The translations under genes and the position numbers were made by a program. Positions 42,031 to 53,250 of a DNA stretch of 64,000 nt are shown one piece after another. Each line of letters opens with the position of its first letter. Position 1 is the first letter of the stretch. The DNA is from Pseudomonas gingeri (GTDB lineage Bacteria > Pseudomonadota > Gammaproteobacteria > Pseudomonadales > Pseudomonadaceae), in contig NZ_JACAOR010000008.1 in NCBI RefSeq assembly GCF_013386115.1, positions 62,001 to 126,000 of the forward strand, written 5' to 3'. The notes below the pieces were generated by a model. That model saw nothing but the letters and a program-made list of their open reading frames with translations, was not told where the DNA came from and ran no database searches.

Positions 42031-45000
42031 ATGGAGCGTCTGACACGCTTTGTCGCCGCGTTGACCCGCTGGGGCCTGGGTATCTGTGCGTTGTTGCTGG
42101 TGCTGGTGGCCTTGTATGCCAGCCTGGGGCGGCAGTTCGTGCCGCTGGTGGCCGAGTACCGCGCCGATGTCGAGGGCAAGGCGCAGGCCGCGCTGGGCAT
42201 GCCGCTGTCCATCGGCAGCCTGGAAGGACGCTGGAGCGGCCTGGCGCCGGTGCTGCTGGCCCACGATGTGACGGTCGGTGCCGGTGTTTCGGCGTTGCGC
42301 CTGGACCAGGTGCAGGTGATCCCGGATATCTGGGCCAGCCTGCTGGCCCGCGAAGTGCGCATTGCCCGTTTGGAACTCAATGGCCTGCAGTTGAACCTGC
42401 GGCAGGACAAGGAGGGTCAGTGGGCCCTCGAAGGATTGCCACAGTCGGACGGCCAGCCGCTGGACCCCGAGCAACTGCTGAACCGTCTGCAGATGGTCGC
42501 GCAACTGTCGGTGCTGGATAGCCAGGTGACCCTGGAACCGTTCGGCGAATCGCCGCTGACCCTGACCTATGTCGGCCTGAACCTGCAGACCGGCCTGTCC
42601 CGCCAGCGCCTCGACATGCGCCTGACCCTGCCCGATGGCCAGCCCCTGGCGTTCAACCTGAGTACCCGGTTGCAGGCCGGCGCCTGGCGCCAGGGTTCCG
42701 CCGACGCCTACCTGAGCCTGCCGCAGAGCGACTGGGCGCGCTGGTTGCCGGCGAGCCTGAAACAGAAATGGAACGTCGCCGAGCTCAAGGCCGGCGGCGA
42801 ATTCTGGTTGAAGTGGGCCGATGGCACGGTGCAAAGCGCCGTGGCACGTCTCAATGCCCCGCAATTTCGCGGCGCCTACGCCGACCGCAAGCCGGTGAAG
42901 ATCGAGAACCTGGCCCTCAACGCCTACCTGCAGCGCAACGACCAGGGTTTCAGCCTGTTGCTCGACTCCCTGGCGATGAACCTCGGCAAGACCCGCTGGG
43001 AGTCCCATCTGCAACTGCAGCAGACGGCGGCGACCGACAAGGCCGGGGAGTTGTGGCATGTGCAGGCCGACCGCCTCGACCTGACGCCGATCACGCCGTT
43101 GCTCGATGGTCTGGCGCCGCTGCCGGAAGGCCTGGCGACCGTCATCGATCACCTGAAGGTCACCGGTGCCTTGCGCAACGTGCTGCTCGATTACCGTCCC
43201 CAGGAAACCGGTGACCGCCGTCTCAGCTTCGAGGCCAACCTGGAGCGGGTCGGTTTCGACGCCTATCACGGTGCGCCGGCGGCGCGCAATGTCAGCGGCA
43301 GCATCAGCGGCGACCTCGGCCAGGGTGAACTGCGCATGGACAGCAAGGACTTCTCGCTGTTCCTGTATCCGATCTTCAACAAGCCCTGGCAGTACATCCA
43401 GGCCAACGCCCGCCTGACCTGGAAACTCGACCAGCAGGGGTTCACCCTGATCGCCCCCTATATCAAGGTGCTGGGGGAGGAAGGCAAGATCGCCGCCGAC
43501 TTCCTGATCCGCCTGCATTTCGAGCGTGACCAGGAAGACTACATGGACCTGCGGGTCGGCCTGGTGGACGGGGACGGGCGTTTTACTCCGAAATACCTGC
43601 CGGCGGTGCTGAGTCCGTCTCTGGACGAGTGGCTGCGCACCTCGATCCTCCATGGCGCGGTGGAACAGGGCTTCTTCCAGTACCAGGGTTCGCTGGACCA
43701 TGATGCCGTGGCCGCCGCGCAGAATATCAGCCTGTTCTTCAAGGTCCATGACGCCGAGCTGGCGTTTCAGCCGGGTTGGCCGCATGTCAGCAAGGTCAGC
43801 GGCGATGTCTTCATCGAAAACAGTGGCGTGCGGATCAAGGCCAGCAAGGGCCAGTTGCTCGACACCCAGGTCAGTGATGTCGTGGTCAACATTCCCCACT
43901 CGTCGCAGGGCAAGGCCCCGCACATGTTTCTCGACGGTGGTTTTGCCGGCGGCCTGGGCGATGGCCTGAAGATTCTCCAGGAAGCACCGATCGGCACCGC
44001 CGCGACCTTTGCCGGCTGGCAGGGCGAAGGTGAGCTGAAAGGCCAGGTCAAGCTGGATATTCCCCTGGAGAAAGGCGAGGAGCCGAAGATCCTGGTGGAT
44101 TTCGCCACCGACAAGGCGCGGCTGAAACTGGCCGATCCGGCCCTGGAGCTGACCCAGCTCAAGGGCGCTTTCCGTTTTGACAGTGCCAAGGGCCTGAGCG
44201 GCGAGGCGATCACCGCCCAGGCGTTCGACCGGCCGATCACCGCGCAGATCGCTGCCGTCGGCAAGCCCGGGGATCTCGGTACCCGGGTCACCGCCAAGGG
44301 CCAGGTGGCGATCAAAAAACTCACCGACTGGCTGGGTGTCAGCCAGCCGCTGCCGGTCACCGGTGACCTGCCCTATCAGTTGCAGTTGAACCTCGACGGC
44401 GCCGACAGCCAGTTGATCATCAACTCCAACCTCAAGGGCGTTGCCGTCGACCTGCCCGCGCCCTTTGGCATGCCGGCCAGCCAGGGCCGCGACAGCGTGT
44501 TCCGCATGACCCTGCAAGGTGCCGAGCGCCGCTACTGGTTCGACTATGGCGAGCTGGCGAACTTCACCTTTGCCGCGCCGGGCGGCAAGTTCGGCGACGG
44601 TCGTGGCGAACTGTTCCTCGGTGATGGCGATGCCCAGCTGCCGACGACCAAGGGTTTGCGCGTGCGTGGCGTGCTCTCGGAACTGGACCTGGAGCCTTGG
44701 AAAGCGGTGGTTGACCGTTATGCCGGCCAGGATCCCGGCGGCAATGCCAAGCAGCTGCTCAGCAGCGCCGACTTCAAGGTCGACAAGCTCACCGGCTTTG
44801 GTACCCGTTTCGACCAGGTGAGCCTGCAGATGGCCCGCAGCGCCACGGCCTGGGGCCTGATGATCGACAGCCAGCAGGCCAAGGGCAGCGTGACCCTGCC
44901 GGATGCCAAGGGCGCGCCGATTGGCGTCAAGCTGGCCTACGTGCGATTGCCAGCACCGGATCCGAGCGTGGTGGCCGATGAAAATGCCCCGGACCCGCTG

Positions 45001-45846
45001 GCCTCGGCGGATCCACGGCAGATCCCGGCGCTGGATATCAGCATCGACCAACTGTTCCAGGGCCAGGACCTGGTCGGGGCGTGGTCGCTCAAGGCCCGGC
45101 CGACACCCAAGGGAGTCAGGCTCAACGATCTCGACCTGGGCCTCAAGGGCATGCAACTCCAGGGCAACGGTGGCTGGGAAGGCGTGCCGGGCAGCAGCAA
45201 CAGCTGGATCAACGGTCGTGTGGAAGGCAAGAACCTGGCGGATGTGCTGAAGGCCTGGAGCTTCGCGCCGACCGTGACCAGCGAGGATTTCCACCTCGAT
45301 GTCGACGGTCGCTGGCCCGGCTCGCCGGCCTGGGTCGGGCTCAAGCGTTTCTCCGGCAGCCTGGATGCGACCCTGCGCAAGGGTCAGTTCGTCGAAGTCG
45401 AGGGCGGAGCCCAGGCACTGCGGGTGTTCGGCTTGCTGAACTTCAACTCCATCGGCCGTCGCCTGCGCCTGGACTTCTCCGACCTGCTCGGCAAAGGCCT
45501 GAGCTATGACCGGGTCAAGGGGGTGCTGGTAGCCAGCGATGGCGTCTATGTCACCCGCGATCCGATTACCCTGACCGGACCGTCGAGCAATCTCGAGCTC
45601 AATGGCACGCTGGACATGGTGGCCGACCGGGTCGATGCCAAGCTGCTGGTGACCTTGCCGGTGACCAACAACCTGCCGATCGCCGCCTTGATCGTCGGTG
45701 CCCCGGCCATCGGCGGTGCGCTGTTCCTGATCGACAAGCTGATCGGCGACCGGGTCGCCCGCTTCGCCAGCGTGAAGTACAGCGTCACCGGCCCGTGGAA
45801 AGAACCGAAAATCACCTTCGACAAGCCTTTTGAGAAGTCCAAGTAG
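42031..45846 (+). CDS. yhdP: YhdP family AsmA-like envelope protein
   Basis: This 1271-aa protein has one N-terminal transmembrane helix (residues about 12-35) and a long periplasmic repeat of beta-groove units, ending in an AsmA/DUF3971-like C-terminal section (GLSYDRVKGVLVASDGVYVT, LTGPSSNLELNGTLD). In E. coli YhdP is one of the bridge-like proteins carrying phospholipid to the outer membrane. GAGGGG precedes the ATG. The usual position after rng. Confidence 0.95.
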   Translation: MERLTRFVAALTRWGLGICALLLVLVALYASLGRQFVPLVAEYRADVEGKAQAALGMPLSIGSLEGRWSGLAPVLLAHDVTVGAGVSALRLDQVQVIPDIWASLLAREVRIARLELNGLQLNLRQDKEGQWALEGLPQSDGQPLDPEQLLNRLQMVAQLSVLDSQVTLEPFGESPLTLTYVGLNLQTGLSRQRLDMRLTLPDGQPLAFNLSTRLQAGAWRQGSADAYLSLPQSDWARWLPASLKQKWNVAELKAGGEFWLKWADGTVQSAVARLNAPQFRGAYADRKPVKIENLALNAYLQRNDQGFSLLLDSLAMNLGKTRWESHLQLQQTAATDKAGELWHVQADRLDLTPITPLLDGLAPLPEGLATVIDHLKVTGALRNVLLDYRPQETGDRRLSFEANLERVGFDAYHGAPAARNVSGSISGDLGQGELRMDSKDFSLFLYPIFNKPWQYIQANARLTWKLDQQGFTLIAPYIKVLGEEGKIAADFLIRLHFERDQEDYMDLRVGLVDGDGRFTPKYLPAVLSPSLDEWLRTSILHGAVEQGFFQYQGSLDHDAVAAAQNISLFFKVHDAELAFQPGWPHVSKVSGDVFIENSGVRIKASKGQLLDTQVSDVVVNIPHSSQGKAPHMFLDGGFAGGLGDGLKILQEAPIGTAATFAGWQGEGELKGQVKLDIPLEKGEEPKILVDFATDKARLKLADPALELTQLKGAFRFDSAKGLSGEAITAQAFDRPITAQIAAVGKPGDLGTRVTAKGQVAIKKLTDWLGVSQPLPVTGDLPYQLQLNLDGADSQLIINSNLKGVAVDLPAPFGMPASQGRDSVFRMTLQGAERRYWFDYGELANFTFAAPGGKFGDGRGELFLGDGDAQLPTTKGLRVRGVLSELDLEPWKAVVDRYAGQDPGGNAKQLLSSADFKVDKLTGFGTRFDQVSLQMARSATAWGLMIDSQQAKGSVTLPDAKGAPIGVKLAYVRLPAPDPSVVADENAPDPLASADPRQIPALDISIDQLFQGQDLVGAWSLKARPTPKGVRLNDLDLGLKGMQLQGNGGWEGVPGSSNSWINGRVEGKNLADVLKAWSFAPTVTSEDFHLDVDGRWPGSPAWVGLKRFSGSLDATLRKGQFVEVEGGAQALRVFGLLNFNSIGRRLRLDFSDLLGKGLSYDRVKGVLVASDGVYVTRDPITLTGPSSNLELNGTLDMVADRVDAKLLVTLPVTNNLPIAALIVGAPAIGGALFLIDKLIGDRVARFASVKYSVTGPWKEPKITFDKPFEKSK

Positions 45847-45891
45847 AGCGCCATGGAGTAGCATGGTTGCCTACCTTTCAAGGAGTGCGCC

Positions 45892-46737
45892 ATGACTTTC
45901 TCCGTCATCCAGATGGTCAGCCAGAGCGATGTGCTGGCCAACCTGAGCCAGGCCCGCCGCCTGCTCGAGCAAGCGGCCGAAGGCGGCGCGCGCCTGGCGG
46001 TGCTGCCGGAAAACTTCGCCGCCATGGGCCGTCGGGATGTCGCCGCCATCGGTCGCGCCGAAGCACTCGGCGAAGGACCGATCCTGCCATGGTTGAAACA
46101 GACCGCCCGTGACCTCAGGTTATGGATAGTGGCGGGCACCTTGCCGCTACCGCCGGTCGACCAGCCGCAGGCGAAGGCCAATGCCTGCTCGTTGCTGGTC
46201 GACGAGCAGGGTGAGACGGTGGCCCGCTACGACAAGCTGCACCTGTTCGATGTCGACGTGGCGGATAATCGTGGGCGTTATCGCGAATCCGATGACTATG
46301 CTCATGGTAGCCGGGTGGTGGTGGCCGATACGCCGGTCGGACGGCTGGGCCTGAGCGTGTGCTACGACTTGCGCTTTCCCGAGTTGTACAGCGAGTTGCG
46401 CCAGGCCGGGGCCGAGCTGATCACCGCGCCGTCGGCGTTTACCGCGGTGACCGGCGCGGCGCATTGGGACATCCTGATTCGTGCGCGGGCCATCGAGACC
46501 CAGTGTTATGTGTTGGCCGCCGCCCAGGGCGGTGTGCACCCGGGGCCACGGGAAACCTTTGGCCATGCGGCGATCGTCGACCCGTGGGGGCGTATCGTCG
46601 CTGAACAGGATCAAGGCGAAGCGGTGTTGCTGGCCGAGCGCGACAGTACTGAACAGGCGTCCATACGGGCGCGAATGCCGGTGGCGAGCCATCGGCGCTT
46701 TTTCTCGCAGGGCGCACGGCGGCCTGCATCGGAATGA
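45892..46737 (+). CDS. Carbon-nitrogen hydrolase (nitrilase superfamily) family protein
   Basis: This 281-aa protein has the Glu-Lys-Cys triad of nitrilases: Glu in LPENFAAMG, Lys in YDKLHLFDV and Cys in LSVCYDLRFPELY. It resembles Nit1/NIT2-like amidases, which repair deaminated glutathione or hydrolyse omega-amides. AAGGAG precedes the ATG. It sits between yhdP and tldD as elsewhere in Pseudomonas. Confidence 0.95.
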   Translation: MTFSVIQMVSQSDVLANLSQARRLLEQAAEGGARLAVLPENFAAMGRRDVAAIGRAEALGEGPILPWLKQTARDLRLWIVAGTLPLPPVDQPQAKANACSLLVDEQGETVARYDKLHLFDVDVADNRGRYRESDDYAHGSRVVVADTPVGRLGLSVCYDLRFPELYSELRQAGAELITAPSAFTAVTGAAHWDILIRARAIETQCYVLAAAQGGVHPGPRETFGHAAIVDPWGRIVAEQDQGEAVLLAERDSTEQASIRARMPVASHRRFFSQGARRPASE

Positions 46738-46757
46738 CGAAATAAGGCGCAAAACCT

Positions 46758-48200
46758 ATGAGCGAGTTGTTGTCCTCAGTCAGTGAACACCTGTTGGCGC
46801 CGGGTGGCGTGACGCTCGAAAACCTTCAATCGGTCCTTGGTGACCTGGCCGGTCCGGGCATCGACGCCGCCGACCTGTATTTCCAGGGGCAGATTTCCGA
46901 GTCCTGGTCCCTCGAAGACGGCATCGTCAAGGAAGGCAGTTTCAACCTGGACCAGGGGGTCGGCGTACGCGCCCAGTCCGGGGAAAAAACCGGGTTTGCC
47001 TACAGCAACGCGATCACCCTCGAAGCCCTGGGGTCGGCCGCGCGTGCGGCCCGCTCGATTTCCCGCGCCGGGCAGAACGGTACGGTGCAGGCCTTCTCCA
47101 CCCGGGATGTGGCGCAGCTCTACGCCCCTGACAACCCGCTGGATGTCATGACCCGTGCCGAGAAGGTCGAGTTGCTCAAGCGTGTCGACATCGCCACCCG
47201 TGCCCTGGACCCGCGTATCCAGCAGGTCTCGGTGAGCATGGCGGGGGTCTGGGAACGGATTCTCGTCGCCTCCACCGATGGCGGCCTGGCGGCGGACGTG
47301 CGCCCGCTGGTGCGCTTCAATGTCAGCGTGATCGTCGAGCAGAACGGCCGGCGCGAGCGTGGCGGGCATGGCGGCGGCGGTCGTACCGACTACCGTTATT
47401 TCCTCAGCGAAGACCGCGCGATGGGCTATGCCCGCGAGGCCTTGCGCCAGGCACTGGTCAATCTGGAAGCGATTCCCGCTCCGGCCGGTACCTTGCCGGT
47501 GGTGCTCGGCTCCGGCTGGTCCGGGGTCCTGCTGCACGAAGCGGTCGGCCATGGCCTGGAAGGCGATTTCAACCGCAAGGGCAGTTCGGCCTACAGCGGG
47601 CGGATGGGCGAGATGGTTGCGTCCAAGCTCTGCACCATCGTCGATGACGGCACCCTGGCCGGGCGCCGCGGCTCCCTCAGTGTCGATGACGAAGGCACGC
47701 CGACCGAGTGCACCACGCTGATCGAAAACGGCGTGCTCAAGGGCTATATGCAGGACAAGTTGAATGCCCGGCTGATGGGCGTGGCGCGGACCGGCAACGG
47801 TCGTCGCGAGTCCTACGCGCACCTGCCGATGCCGCGCATGACCAATACCTACATGCTGGGGGGCGAAAGCGATCCGGCGGAAATCATCGCTTCGGTGAAG
47901 CGGGGCATCTACTGCGCCAACCTCGGCGGTGGCCAGGTCGATATCACCAGCGGCAAGTTCGTGTTCTCCACCAGCGAGGCCTACCTGATCGAGGACGGCA
48001 AGATCACCGCGCCGGTCAAGGGGGCGACGCTGATCGGCAACGGCCCGGAAGCCATGAGCAAGGTGTCGATGGTCGGTAACGACCTGGCGCTGGACAGCGG
48101 CGTGGGAACCTGTGGCAAGGATGGGCAATCGGTGCCGGTGGGTGTCGGTCAGCCGACCCTGAAAATCGATGCGATCACCGTGGGTGGCACGGGGTCGTAG
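46758..48200 (+). CDS. tldD: Metalloprotease TldD
   Basis: This 480-aa subunit holds the zinc site HEAVGHGLEGD (His260, Glu261, His264 or His265 region) and the C-terminal GGGQVDITSGKFVFST and GNDLALDSGVGTCGKDGQ of the TldD/PmbA family. With PmbA it forms a heterodimeric protease that degrades unfolded peptides and processes microcin-type precursors. pmbA lies 0.7 kb downstream beyond yjgA. Confidence 0.97.
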   Translation: MSELLSSVSEHLLAPGGVTLENLQSVLGDLAGPGIDAADLYFQGQISESWSLEDGIVKEGSFNLDQGVGVRAQSGEKTGFAYSNAITLEALGSAARAARSISRAGQNGTVQAFSTRDVAQLYAPDNPLDVMTRAEKVELLKRVDIATRALDPRIQQVSVSMAGVWERILVASTDGGLAADVRPLVRFNVSVIVEQNGRRERGGHGGGGRTDYRYFLSEDRAMGYAREALRQALVNLEAIPAPAGTLPVVLGSGWSGVLLHEAVGHGLEGDFNRKGSSAYSGRMGEMVASKLCTIVDDGTLAGRRGSLSVDDEGTPTECTTLIENGVLKGYMQDKLNARLMGVARTGNGRRESYAHLPMPRMTNTYMLGGESDPAEIIASVKRGIYCANLGGGQVDITSGKFVFSTSEAYLIEDGKITAPVKGATLIGNGPEAMSKVSMVGNDLALDSGVGTCGKDGQSVPVGVGQPTLKIDAITVGGTGS

Positions 48201-48213
48201 GAAGGCGGAGCCT

Positions 48214-48240
48214 CGGGTGAGCGCCAACGGCACTCACCCG
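48214..48240. repeat. Inverted repeat between convergent tldD and yjgA
   Basis: CGGGTGAG (48214-48221) and CTCACCCG (48233-48240) form an 8-bp stem with an 11-nt loop in the 49-bp gap. There is no T-run on either side, so any terminator activity would be weak. Confidence 0.4.
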
Positions 48241-48249
48241 TGACGAAGA

Positions 48250-48771
48250 TCAGCGCAGGCCGCGTTGAGTTTCGTCCAGCTCCCGGATGTACTTGAAGAT
48301 TTTACGGCTGGCAGACGGCGGCTTGCTCTGGGCAAGTTCGTGCTGGGCCTGGCGAATCAGGGAACGCAGTTGCTGACGATCCGCATCGGGATAGTCGGCG
48401 ACGAACTTTTCCAGCACATCGTCGGCGCCTGCGATCAGGCGATCGCGCCAGCGTTCGAGATTGTGGAAGCGTTCGTTGTATTGCCGGGTGGAGGCGTCGA
48501 GCTGGTCCAGCAACACCAGGATGGCGTCAGTGTCCTGGTCGCGCATCAGTCGGCCGATGAACTGGATATGCCGTTTACGCGCGATATTCGCGGTGTGCTT
48601 CGGCGCTTCGGCCAGGGCACGGCGCAAGCCGTCGGTCAGTGGCAGTTTTGCCACCAGGTCAGGCTTGAGTGTTGTCAGGCGCTCGCCGAGATCAACCAGA
48701 GCATGCAGCTCGCGTTTGACCTGGGTTTTGCTTTTCTCCCCATCGAGGGAGTCGTCGTAAGAATCAACCAT
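48250..48771 (-). CDS. yjgA: Ribosome biogenesis factor YjgA (DarP, DUF615)
   Basis: This 173-aa charged helical protein has SKTQVKRELHALVDLGERL, KRHIQFIGRLMRD and a C-terminal KYIRELDETQR, matching the DUF615 family that associates with late 50S precursors. The much longer frame upstream crosses pmbA in antisense and is not coding. It is inserted between tldD and pmbA on the opposite strand. Confidence 0.95.
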   Translation of the reverse strand: MVDSYDDSLDGEKSKTQVKRELHALVDLGERLTTLKPDLVAKLPLTDGLRRALAEAPKHTANIARKRHIQFIGRLMRDQDTDAILVLLDQLDASTRQYNERFHNLERWRDRLIAGADDVLEKFVADYPDADRQQLRSLIRQAQHELAQSKPPSASRKIFKYIRELDETQRGLR

Positions 48772-48879
48772 GGTGGCAGTCCGCAAAGAAACGCCGCCAT
48801 GATAACCAGTCGGGGGCCGCTTGTCCGGCCCGGTCGCTCGAAGACCTTGACCGAAAGCCGAATTTGATTGGAGAGAACC

Positions 48880-50226
48880 ATGAGTGCAGCACAAAGCGTC
48901 GGCCCGCAGGCTTTGCCGGCACTGCAGGAGCAGGTCGAGCAGATTCTCGCCGAAGCCAAGCGCCAGGGCGCCAGTGCCTGTGAAGTGGCGGTGTCCCTGG
49001 AGCAGGGTTTGTCGACTTCGGTGCGCCAGCGGGAAGTGGAGACGGTCGAGTTCAACCGCGACCAGGGCTTTGGCATCACCCTGTATGTGGGACAGCGCAA
49101 GGGCTCGGCCAGCACTTCGGCCAGTGGCGCAGAGGCGATTCGCGAAACCGTCGCGGCCGCGCTGGCGATCGCGAAACATACTTCCGAAGACGAGAGTTCG
49201 GGCCTGGCGGATGCCGCCCTGATGGCAAAGGACCTGAAGGATTTCGACCTGTTCCACGCGTGGGACATCACTCCGGAGCAGGCCATCGAACGGGCGCTGA
49301 TCTGTGAGGCGGCGGCGTTCGATGCCGATCCACGGATCAAGAATGCCGATGGCACCACGCTGACCACGGGTCAGGGCTGCCGTGTCTATGGCAACAGCCA
49401 TGGCTTTATCGGCGGTTCCGCGTCGACCCGCCACAGCCTGAGCTGCGTGATGATCGCCGAAGGCGACGGGCAGATGCAGCGCGATTACTGGTATGACGTG
49501 AATCGCCAGGGCGAATTGCTGACCGACGCCGTGATCATCGGCCAGAAAGCCGCGCAGCGGGCGGCCAGCCGTCTGGGCGCGCGACCGGTCCCGACCTGCG
49601 AAGTCCCGGTGCTGTTTTCCGCGGAACTGGCCGGTGGCCTGTTCGGCAGCTTCCTCTCGGCGATTTCCGGCGGCAACCTGTACCGCAAGTCGTCGTTCCT
49701 CGAGGGCGCGATGGGACAGCGCCTGTTCCCGGAATGGCTGACCCTCGACGAGCGCCCGCATCTGATGCGCGCCATGGGCAGCTCGGCATTCGACGGTGAT
49801 GGCCTGGCGACCTACGCCAAGCCGTTCGTCGAAAATGGCACCCTGGTGTCCTATGTGCTGGGCACGTATTCGGGGCGCAAGCTGGGCCTGCCGAGTACCG
49901 CCAACTCCGGTGGCGTGCACAATCTGTTCGTCACCCACGGCGTCGAGGATCAGGATGCCCTGATCCGTCGCATGGGCCGTGGCCTGCTGGTCACCGAACT
50001 GATGGGCCATGGCCTGAACATGGTCACCGGTGACTACTCCCGCGGCGCGGCGGGTTTCTGGGTCGAGAACGGCGAAATCCAGTTCCCGGTCCAGGAAGTG
50101 ACCATTGCCGGCAATATGCGCGACATGTTCAAGCAGATCGTCGCCGTTGGCAGCGATCTCGAACTGCGCAGCAATATCCGCACAGGCTCGGTACTGATCG
50201 AGCGGATGACCGTGGCGGGCAGCTGA
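48880..50226 (+). CDS. pmbA: Metalloprotease PmbA (TldE)
   Basis: This 448-aa partner of TldD lacks the HExxxH site itself but keeps the family fold (VEFNRDQGFGITLYVGQRKG near residues 50-70, LPSTANSGGVHNLFV, LLVTELMGHGLNMVTGDYSR). GGAGAGAACC precedes ATG 48880. A clear intrinsic terminator follows. Confidence 0.96.
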   Translation: MSAAQSVGPQALPALQEQVEQILAEAKRQGASACEVAVSLEQGLSTSVRQREVETVEFNRDQGFGITLYVGQRKGSASTSASGAEAIRETVAAALAIAKHTSEDESSGLADAALMAKDLKDFDLFHAWDITPEQAIERALICEAAAFDADPRIKNADGTTLTTGQGCRVYGNSHGFIGGSASTRHSLSCVMIAEGDGQMQRDYWYDVNRQGELLTDAVIIGQKAAQRAASRLGARPVPTCEVPVLFSAELAGGLFGSFLSAISGGNLYRKSSFLEGAMGQRLFPEWLTLDERPHLMRAMGSSAFDGDGLATYAKPFVENGTLVSYVLGTYSGRKLGLPSTANSGGVHNLFVTHGVEDQDALIRRMGRGLLVTELMGHGLNMVTGDYSRGAAGFWVENGEIQFPVQEVTIAGNMRDMFKQIVAVGSDLELRSNIRTGSVLIERMTVAGS

Positions 50227-50248
50227 TTCCGCTGGCCGGCTGCACACG

Positions 50249-50283
50249 AAGCGTGTCACCCACTGGGTGACACGCTTTTTTTT
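50249..50283 (+). terminator. Rho-independent terminator of pmbA
   Basis: AAGCGTGTCACCC (50249-50261) pairs with GGGTGACACGCTT (50265-50277) around an ACT loop, a 13-bp perfect stem followed by a run of eight or more T. This is a textbook intrinsic terminator. Confidence 0.95.
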
Positions 50284-50340
50284 GCCTGGCTCCCGCCGCT
50301 GATAGATAGGCTTATGTGCTTGTCTTGATTCTCAATATCA

Positions 50341-50362
50341 TATAATAATAAATCTCATTATC
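50341..50362. promoter_or_regulatory. Fur box and -10 of the fagA-fumC-orfX-sodA operon
   Basis: The 19 bp at 50344-50362 read on the minus strand as GATAATGAGATTTATTATT, close to the Fur consensus GATAATGATAATCATTATC. They overlap the -10 hexamer TATAAT (50341-50346), ending 16 bp before the fagA ATG. Fur-Fe2+ would block this promoter, so the operon is expected to be induced by iron starvation. Confidence 0.8.
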
Positions 50363-50377
50363 GAATGAGCCTGGGTC

Positions 50378-50765
50378 ATGAGTTCTGCCTTGCATGAGCA
50401 ACCCTACCTGGAAAGCTGGCGCTGGATGAGCCGCCAGATCCGCTGCGCATTGCTGCCGGATGAACCCCGGCTGATCGAGCACTACCTCGCCGAAGGCCGC
50501 TATCTGGCCTGCTGTACGGCCACCTCGCCGTGGACCATTGCCGAAACCGCCTTTCGCCTGTTGCTCGACACGGCCGCCGACACCGCGTTGCCCTGGCACT
50601 GGCGTTCGTTGTGCCTGGACCAGGCCTGGCGTCCGCTGCGCGACCTGGAGCGCCAGGCGCTGTGCAACTGTCGGTTGCGCCGCTGGCAAAGCTTTGCCTG
50701 GCAGTTGGCGACCTGTTCGTTGCTGCCTTCCATTCCCCTGACTGAACTGGTGCAAGGATTCCCCG

Positions 50766-50773
<8 letters not shown>
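50378..50773 (+). CDS. fagA: Fur-associated gene A protein
   Basis: This 131-aa protein (LESWRWMSRQIRCALLPDEP, with WHWRSLCLDQAWRPLRDLE) corresponds to FagA, the first gene of the iron-repressed fagA-fumC-orfX-sodM operon of P. aeruginosa. Function is unknown. Its end overlaps fumC by 8 bp and a Fur box lies immediately upstream. Confidence 0.9.
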
Positions 50774-52142
<1,369 letters not shown>

Positions 52143-52168
52143 CCCACTGCATTGCCTGGAGGTTCGTC

Positions 52169-52609
52169 ATGGAACACTGGAAACGCACGATCGAAAGGGC
52201 CAACCGCTATTTCAACCTGGGCGAGCTGGTCGATGCCCGCGAGCACTACCTGCAGGCCCTGGCCCTGGCACAGGTGTTGTTCGAGCGCTGGCCGGACGCC
52301 GAGGAGGCGGTGGCCGCCTGCGTGATTTCCCACCACAACCTGGCGGACCTCCACCTGCGGCTCAATCAGCCCGAAGAAAGCGTCGAGTACCTGTGCGCGA
52401 TCCATCAGCGCCTGCTGCAGACGATGCAGGACACCCGGCTTGCGCCGCCACTGCGCGAGGCGGCGATGCATCAGAGCAGCAAGACCTACGTCGAATTGCT
52501 CGCCTTTATCAGCGAACACGGCGAATACCCCCGCACCAGCCGCCTGCTCTACAGCCAGACGGCCTCCTCGGGATCGACCCCGACGCGTCATCAACATGGA
52601 GTTCATTGA
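52169..52609 (+). CDS. OrfX-type protein of the sodA operon
   Basis: This 146-aa protein is helical with a TPR-like look (NRYFNLGELVDAREHYLQAL, SHHNLADLHLRLNQPEESVE). It is the orfX homologue found between fumC and sodM in Pseudomonas. GGAGG lies upstream. Function is unknown, perhaps a scaffold. Its stop overlaps the region just before sodA by one base. Confidence 0.85.
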   Translation: MEHWKRTIERANRYFNLGELVDAREHYLQALALAQVLFERWPDAEEAVAACVISHHNLADLHLRLNQPEESVEYLCAIHQRLLQTMQDTRLAPPLREAAMHQSSKTYVELLAFISEHGEYPRTSRLLYSQTASSGSTPTRHQHGVH

Positions 52610-52610
52610 A

Positions 52611-53222
52611 ATGACCTACGCCTTGCCTGCGCTGCCTTACAACTACGATGCCCTGGAACCGCATATCGATGCCAAGACCATGGAAATCCACCATACCAGG
52701 CATCATCAGACCTACATCACCAACCTCAATGCGGCGGTGGAGGGCTTGGAATGGGCCGATTGGCCGGTGGAAAAACTGGTGGCCGCGGTCCAGCAACTGC
52801 CGGAAAAGATCCGCCCGGCGGTGATCAACCACGGTGGTGGCCATGCCAACCATTCGCTGTTCTGGGCGGTCATGAGCCCGTTGGGTGGCGGTGAGCCGGA
52901 AGCGGCGCTGGGCCAGGCCATCGACGAACAACTGGGCGGCTTCGAGGCGTTCAAGGAGGCCTTTACCAAGGCGGCACTGACGCGCTTCGGCAGCGGTTGG
53001 GCCTGGTTGAGCGTGACCCCGCAGAAAAAGCTGGTGGTTGAAAGCAGCGGTAACCAGGACAGCCCGCTGATGAACGGCAATACCCCGATCCTCGGCCTGG
53101 ATGTCTGGGAGCACGCCTATTACCTGCTGTACCAGAACCGCCGTCCGGAATACATCAATGCGTTCTACAACGTGATCAACTGGCCAGAGGTCGAACGGCG
53201 TTATCTCGCGGCACTGGCGTGA
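52611..53222 (+). CDS. sodA: Superoxide dismutase [Mn/Fe], manganese-type
   Basis: This 203-aa enzyme has metal-binding His27 (MEIHHTRHHQ), His in NHSLFWAVMSP, and DVWEHAYYLLYQNRR with Asp and His ligands. It aligns closely with P. aeruginosa SodM. ATG 52611 is preferred over ATG 52596 because the family begins at MxxxLPALPY. As the last conserved gene of the Fur-controlled operon it replaces the iron enzyme during iron starvation. Confidence 0.97.
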   Translation: MTYALPALPYNYDALEPHIDAKTMEIHHTRHHQTYITNLNAAVEGLEWADWPVEKLVAAVQQLPEKIRPAVINHGGGHANHSLFWAVMSPLGGGEPEAALGQAIDEQLGGFEAFKEAFTKAALTRFGSGWAWLSVTPQKKLVVESSGNQDSPLMNGNTPILGLDVWEHAYYLLYQNRRPEYINAFYNVINWPEVERRYLAALA

Positions 53223-53250
53223 ACCCTATAACCAACAAGATCCAAAGCCG

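Noticed and set aside
40345..45864. 1839-codon open frame on the minus strand
   Set aside because: It is antisense and codon-aligned to rng and yhdP; it is open only because TTA, CTA and TCA are avoided in those genes. Its translation has low-complexity Gln/Arg/His composition with no family signature.
48214..48240. Dyad between tldD and yjgA as a true terminator
   Set aside because: No T-run on either strand; listed only as an inverted repeat.
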